DNA from: Opitutales bacterium UBA2995
Lineage (GTDB): Bacteria; Verrucomicrobiota; Verrucomicrobiia; Opitutales; UBA2995
Assembly: GCA_002346535.1 (NCBI GenBank)
Contig: DDZZ01000006.1
Location: forward strand, 38,311-102,310
DNA length: 64,000 nucleotides
Direction: 5' to 3'
Made by a program: the position numbers and the translations under genes. Below, piece by piece: positions 61,832 to 64,000 of this stretch; the first letter of the stretch is position 1, and each line of letters begins with the position of its first letter. Below the pieces are notes generated by a model. It saw nothing but the letters and a program-made list of their open reading frames with translations. It was not told the DNA's origin and did no database searches.

Positions 61832-63166
61832 ATGGCGGATTCCTATCAGGCATCATTTTTCGAGTCGTATTCTGAAGCGCGTGAAAACGACGTTCGAAAG
61901 CCTTTGGCAGCTCGCATGCGGCCTAGGAATCTCTCTGAAATAATCGGCCAATCGCATTTGATGGAGGCCAATGCCTTGCTTCCGAAATTAATCAAGGCGG
62001 ACCGTATTGGCAGTCTGTTGCTTTGGGGACCACCTGGTTGCGGGAAGACATCAATTGCACGTGTGATTGCTGCAGAGACCGATAGTCATTTTGTCCAGGT
62101 CAATGCTGTACTTTCCAATGTGGCTGAACTTAAGCAGATACTACTTGCGGCCCGGCGCAATCCTTCCGCGAGAACAATTCTATTTATTGATGAGCTACAC
62201 CGATTCAACAAAGCTCAGCAGGACCTTTTATTACCTGATGTGGAGGAGGGGAATGTGCGCTTGATTGGTGTGACTACTCATAATCCGGGATTTTACATCA
62301 TTCCGCCATTAGTTAGCCGCAGTCATTTATTCAGGTTGGAGCCCTTGAAGGAAGACGATGTGGCCAAAGCCCTTAAAAATGCCCTTCAGGATACAGACCG
62401 CGGATTGGGGGAAAGAAAGGTTACTACCGATGATGAGTTATTAGTTTCTCTGGCCCGGTTGTGTGATGGTGACTTGAGAAGGGCATTGAACGCACTCGAA
62501 GTTGTCGTTGAAAGCGTAGGTGAAGGACATACCCTTTTGGCCGATGATGTTCAGGCATTCGCCAGCGAGCGTCAGATCCGTTACGACGCTGATGAAGACG
62601 AGCACTACAACACAGCCTCTGCTATGATTAAAAGTATGCGCGGCGGGGATCCAGATGCCGCGCTTTACTGGATGGCAAAAATGCTCGTGGGAGGCGAAGA
62701 CCCTAGATTCATAGCACGGCGCTTGGTGATTTTGGCGAGCGAAGATGTCGGTTTGGCGGATCCGATGGCATTGCTATTGGCTGTGGCTGCTAAAGACGCT
62801 TGTGAGTTTCTAGGCCAACCCGAGTGTGAGCTCAATTTGGCTCATGCTGTTATTTACCTCGCGACTGCACCGAAAAGCAATTCGGTGACCCTTGCTCTTG
62901 GAAAGGCGAAAAAGGAAATTCAGGAAAATCCTTTGCAGGAAGTTCCTCTATGGCTTCGTGATAGCCACAGTAAAGTGTCCAAAAACCAAGGTCATGGAGA
63001 TGGATACCTTTACAGTCACGACTTCCCCGAGGCGATTTCTGGGCAGGAATATTTGTTAAAACCTACGAAATTATATGAACCAACGGCATCAGGTCGTGAA
63101 AAATTTATTTTAGAACGTCTTCGCTATTGGCGGGAACTTAAAGCTGAATTAGAGACTCAGAATTGA
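61832..63166 (+). CDS. rarA: Replication-associated recombination protein A (AAA+ ATPase)
   Basis: A 444-residue clamp-loader-like AAA+ ATPase. Walker A is GPPGCGKT at residues 66-73, Walker B FIDE at 118-121 (TILFIDELHRFNKAQQD), and sensor 1 is in IGVTTHNPGF. The RarA/MgsA-specific parts are PLAARMRPRNLSEIIGQSH at the start, DLRRALNALEVV, ARRLVILASEDVGLADP in the tetramerisation region and the C-terminal DSHSKVSKNQGHGDGYLYSHDF. It acts at stalled replication forks in the cytoplasm. Intact and of usual length. Confidence 0.9.
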   Translation: MADSYQASFFESYSEARENDVRKPLAARMRPRNLSEIIGQSHLMEANALLPKLIKADRIGSLLLWGPPGCGKTSIARVIAAETDSHFVQVNAVLSNVAELKQILLAARRNPSARTILFIDELHRFNKAQQDLLLPDVEEGNVRLIGVTTHNPGFYIIPPLVSRSHLFRLEPLKEDDVAKALKNALQDTDRGLGERKVTTDDELLVSLARLCDGDLRRALNALEVVVESVGEGHTLLADDVQAFASERQIRYDADEDEHYNTASAMIKSMRGGDPDAALYWMAKMLVGGEDPRFIARRLVILASEDVGLADPMALLLAVAAKDACEFLGQPECELNLAHAVIYLATAPKSNSVTLALGKAKKEIQENPLQEVPLWLRDSHSKVSKNQGHGDGYLYSHDFPEAISGQEYLLKPTKLYEPTASGREKFILERLRYWRELKAELETQN

Positions 63167-63183
63167 AAGAAACCCCGATCATT

Positions 63184-63393
63184 ATGAATACACGGCTATT
63201 TAACCTTTTGGTACTGTTTGGTTTTCTTGCCAGCAACATGTTTCTATCTGCTGAGCACCACGAAGAACCCAAAGTTCTGAATGGTATGTCTTTCACGGAA
63301 GATCGTGAAGCGGAAAGCGAAGTACTTAATTTCTTTTATAATCAACACCGACTTGGAGCGGTAATTGCCTTACCAAAAGACCCTAAAAAATAA
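63184..63393 (+). CDS. Small secreted protein of unknown function
   Basis: From the ATG at 63184 the product has 69 residues: a signal peptide (NTRLFNLLVLFGFLASNMFLSA) and a short charged mature part (EHHEEPKVLNGMSF, then LGAVIALPKDPKK). A TTG at 63163 overlapping the rarA stop is an alternative start. The gene ends exactly where the next begins, so it is coupled to the following membrane-protein gene. No family recognised. Confidence 0.55.
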   Translation: MNTRLFNLLVLFGFLASNMFLSAEHHEEPKVLNGMSFTEDREAESEVLNFFYNQHRLGAVIALPKDPKK

Positions 63394-63867
63394 ATGTCGG
63401 AACCTCGTCGATTTCCTGAGCTTCCAGTCCTTATAAAACAATGGCTACTTATTGCAGTCGGTGTGGTGGTTTCTTCATTGTTGAGCGAGGGAATACGATT
63501 TGATTCTTGGACGAACTTAATCTTGGCGGTCTTGTTTATCTCTTTATTGAATGTGTTCTTAAAGCCGGTCCTCGTTCTGTTCGGACTGCCCTTTATCATT
63601 TTGACCTTCGGGATCGGGATAACTCTCATCAACGGGCTCATATTTGCCATGGCCGGGTACCTGGTCCCGGGATTTGAAGTGGCTGGTTTTTGGCCGGCAG
63701 TTTGGGGTGCTTTCGTAGTTAGTTTGATTACTCTTGTCAGTAATGCCCTCTTGGCTCGGCCAAAGATAAATTTTGAAGTCCAGACATCGAGAACGCCCAA
63801 AGCCCCGAAAGCCAAGGGTGGAGCCAAAGAATATAGCGGTGACATGGACGATGTCATTGATGTTTAA
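63394..63867 (+). CDS. PF04020-type four-helix membrane protein (phage-holin-4-like)
   Basis: A 157-residue protein with four transmembrane helices in the order typical of the YvlD / 'phage holin family 4' membrane proteins: WLLIAVGVVVSSLLSEGIRF, ILAVLFISLLNVFLKPVLV and FGLPFIILTFGIGITLIN, then VWGAFVVSLITLVSNALL. The LLNVFLKPVLVLFGLPF block is the family hallmark. A short basic cytoplasmic tail follows (TPKAPKAKGGAKE). Despite the name, members are chromosomal and their function is unknown. Confidence 0.8.
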   Translation: MSEPRRFPELPVLIKQWLLIAVGVVVSSLLSEGIRFDSWTNLILAVLFISLLNVFLKPVLVLFGLPFIILTFGIGITLINGLIFAMAGYLVPGFEVAGFWPAVWGAFVVSLITLVSNALLARPKINFEVQTSRTPKAPKAKGGAKEYSGDMDDVIDV

Positions 63868-63897
63868 AGGCTTCTAATAACCGAAATTGTCTCTCCC

Positions 63898-63923
63898 AAA
63901 TCGCACCTAACCTTTTGCGATTT
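63898..63923. terminator. Possible stem-loop after the last gene
   Basis: AAATCGCA (63898-63905) pairs with TGCGATTT (63916-63923) across a ten-base loop about 30 bases after the PF04020-type gene. No T-run follows, so a terminator role is uncertain. An ATG at 63992 may begin the next gene, with only three codons in the window. Confidence 0.35.
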
Positions 63924-64000
63924 CTATGCAAGTTTCTCACTTGTGTTCTGGGTGAATGATATAAAGTGTCTCGCACTCATTATTTTTAGCTATGTCGGAT

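Noticed and set aside
63394..63867. Phage holin, hence a prophage
   Set aside because: The PF04020-type family is named for similarity only and is widespread on chromosomes; no phage structural, lysis or integrase gene is nearby.
1..64000. CRISPR arrays, tRNA or rRNA genes, insertion sequences and toxin-antitoxin pairs
   Set aside because: No regularly spaced repeats, cloverleaf-like sequences, rRNA segments, transposase motifs or paired small toxin-antitoxin genes were recognised by reading; a dedicated tRNA/ncRNA search was not possible.

Overview
The window looks like chromosome of an uncultured Gram-negative bacterium of the Planctomycetes-Verrucomicrobia-Chlamydiae group, most probably a verrucomicrobial (Opitutae-like) marine or host-associated lineage. 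The grounds are a PSCyt1/PSCyt2/PSD1 plus DUF1501 gene pair, NHL, ThuA, DUF5916 and sulfatase genes, a long two-lobed ThyX, and Tat and lipoprotein export signals. No 16S gene, tRNA, CRISPR array, insertion sequence or prophage was seen, so the taxonomy is inference.

Region 1 (1-28 kb) is an accessory catabolic region. Intact genes encode secreted or envelope proteins (ThuA-like, two NHL propellers, PQQ-like propeller, DUF5916 outer-membrane protein, family-10-like glycosidase lipoprotein, PHP-domain lipoprotein, PSD1 cytochrome and DUF1501 partner) and cytoplasmic sugar-acid type enzymes (enolase superfamily, SDR, aldo/keto reductase, amidohydrolase, DapA-family lyase) plus a sodium:solute symporter. 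Between them lie many truncated, frameshifted or internally deleted genes: c-type cytochrome, DUF1588/DUF1585, three sulfatase-type or unknown tails, NamZ (DUF1343), gamma-glutamyltransferase and DUF362. Long palindromes of a REP-like family (TGTAGGA..GGCTTTATGCCG) sit in the gaps and once inside a signal-peptide region.

Region 2 (28-57 kb) is the centrepiece: two respiratory complex I gene clusters pointing away from each other. Cluster 1 (minus strand, 40660 to 28159) is A-B-C-D-[50-aa CxxC protein]-I-H-J-K-L-M-M-N. It has no E, F or G, two NuoM genes, and a NuoL whose C-terminal lateral-helix segment is about 27 residues longer than its neighbour's. This matches the enlarged '2M' complex I with an extra antiporter module. 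Cluster 2 (plus strand, 43489 to 57234) is B-C-D-E-F-G-H-I-J-K-L-M-N, a NADH-type complex that lacks nuoA. They are separated by a decayed CNNM (CorC/HlyC) gene and an intact sulfatase. Most junctions within each cluster overlap or abut, so each probably forms one operon. The cell could run one NADH-fed complex and one enlarged complex fed by another donor or run in reverse, possibly sharing the single NuoA.

Region 3 (57-64 kb) carries the long ThyX, a wrecked endonuclease/exonuclease/phosphatase gene, a broken comEC, then intact rarA, a small secreted protein and a PF04020-type membrane protein. At least ten gene remnants in 64 kb suggest reductive genome evolution with respiration kept under selection. 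Single-base breaks might in part be assembly errors, but several losses are large deletions that cannot be explained that way.
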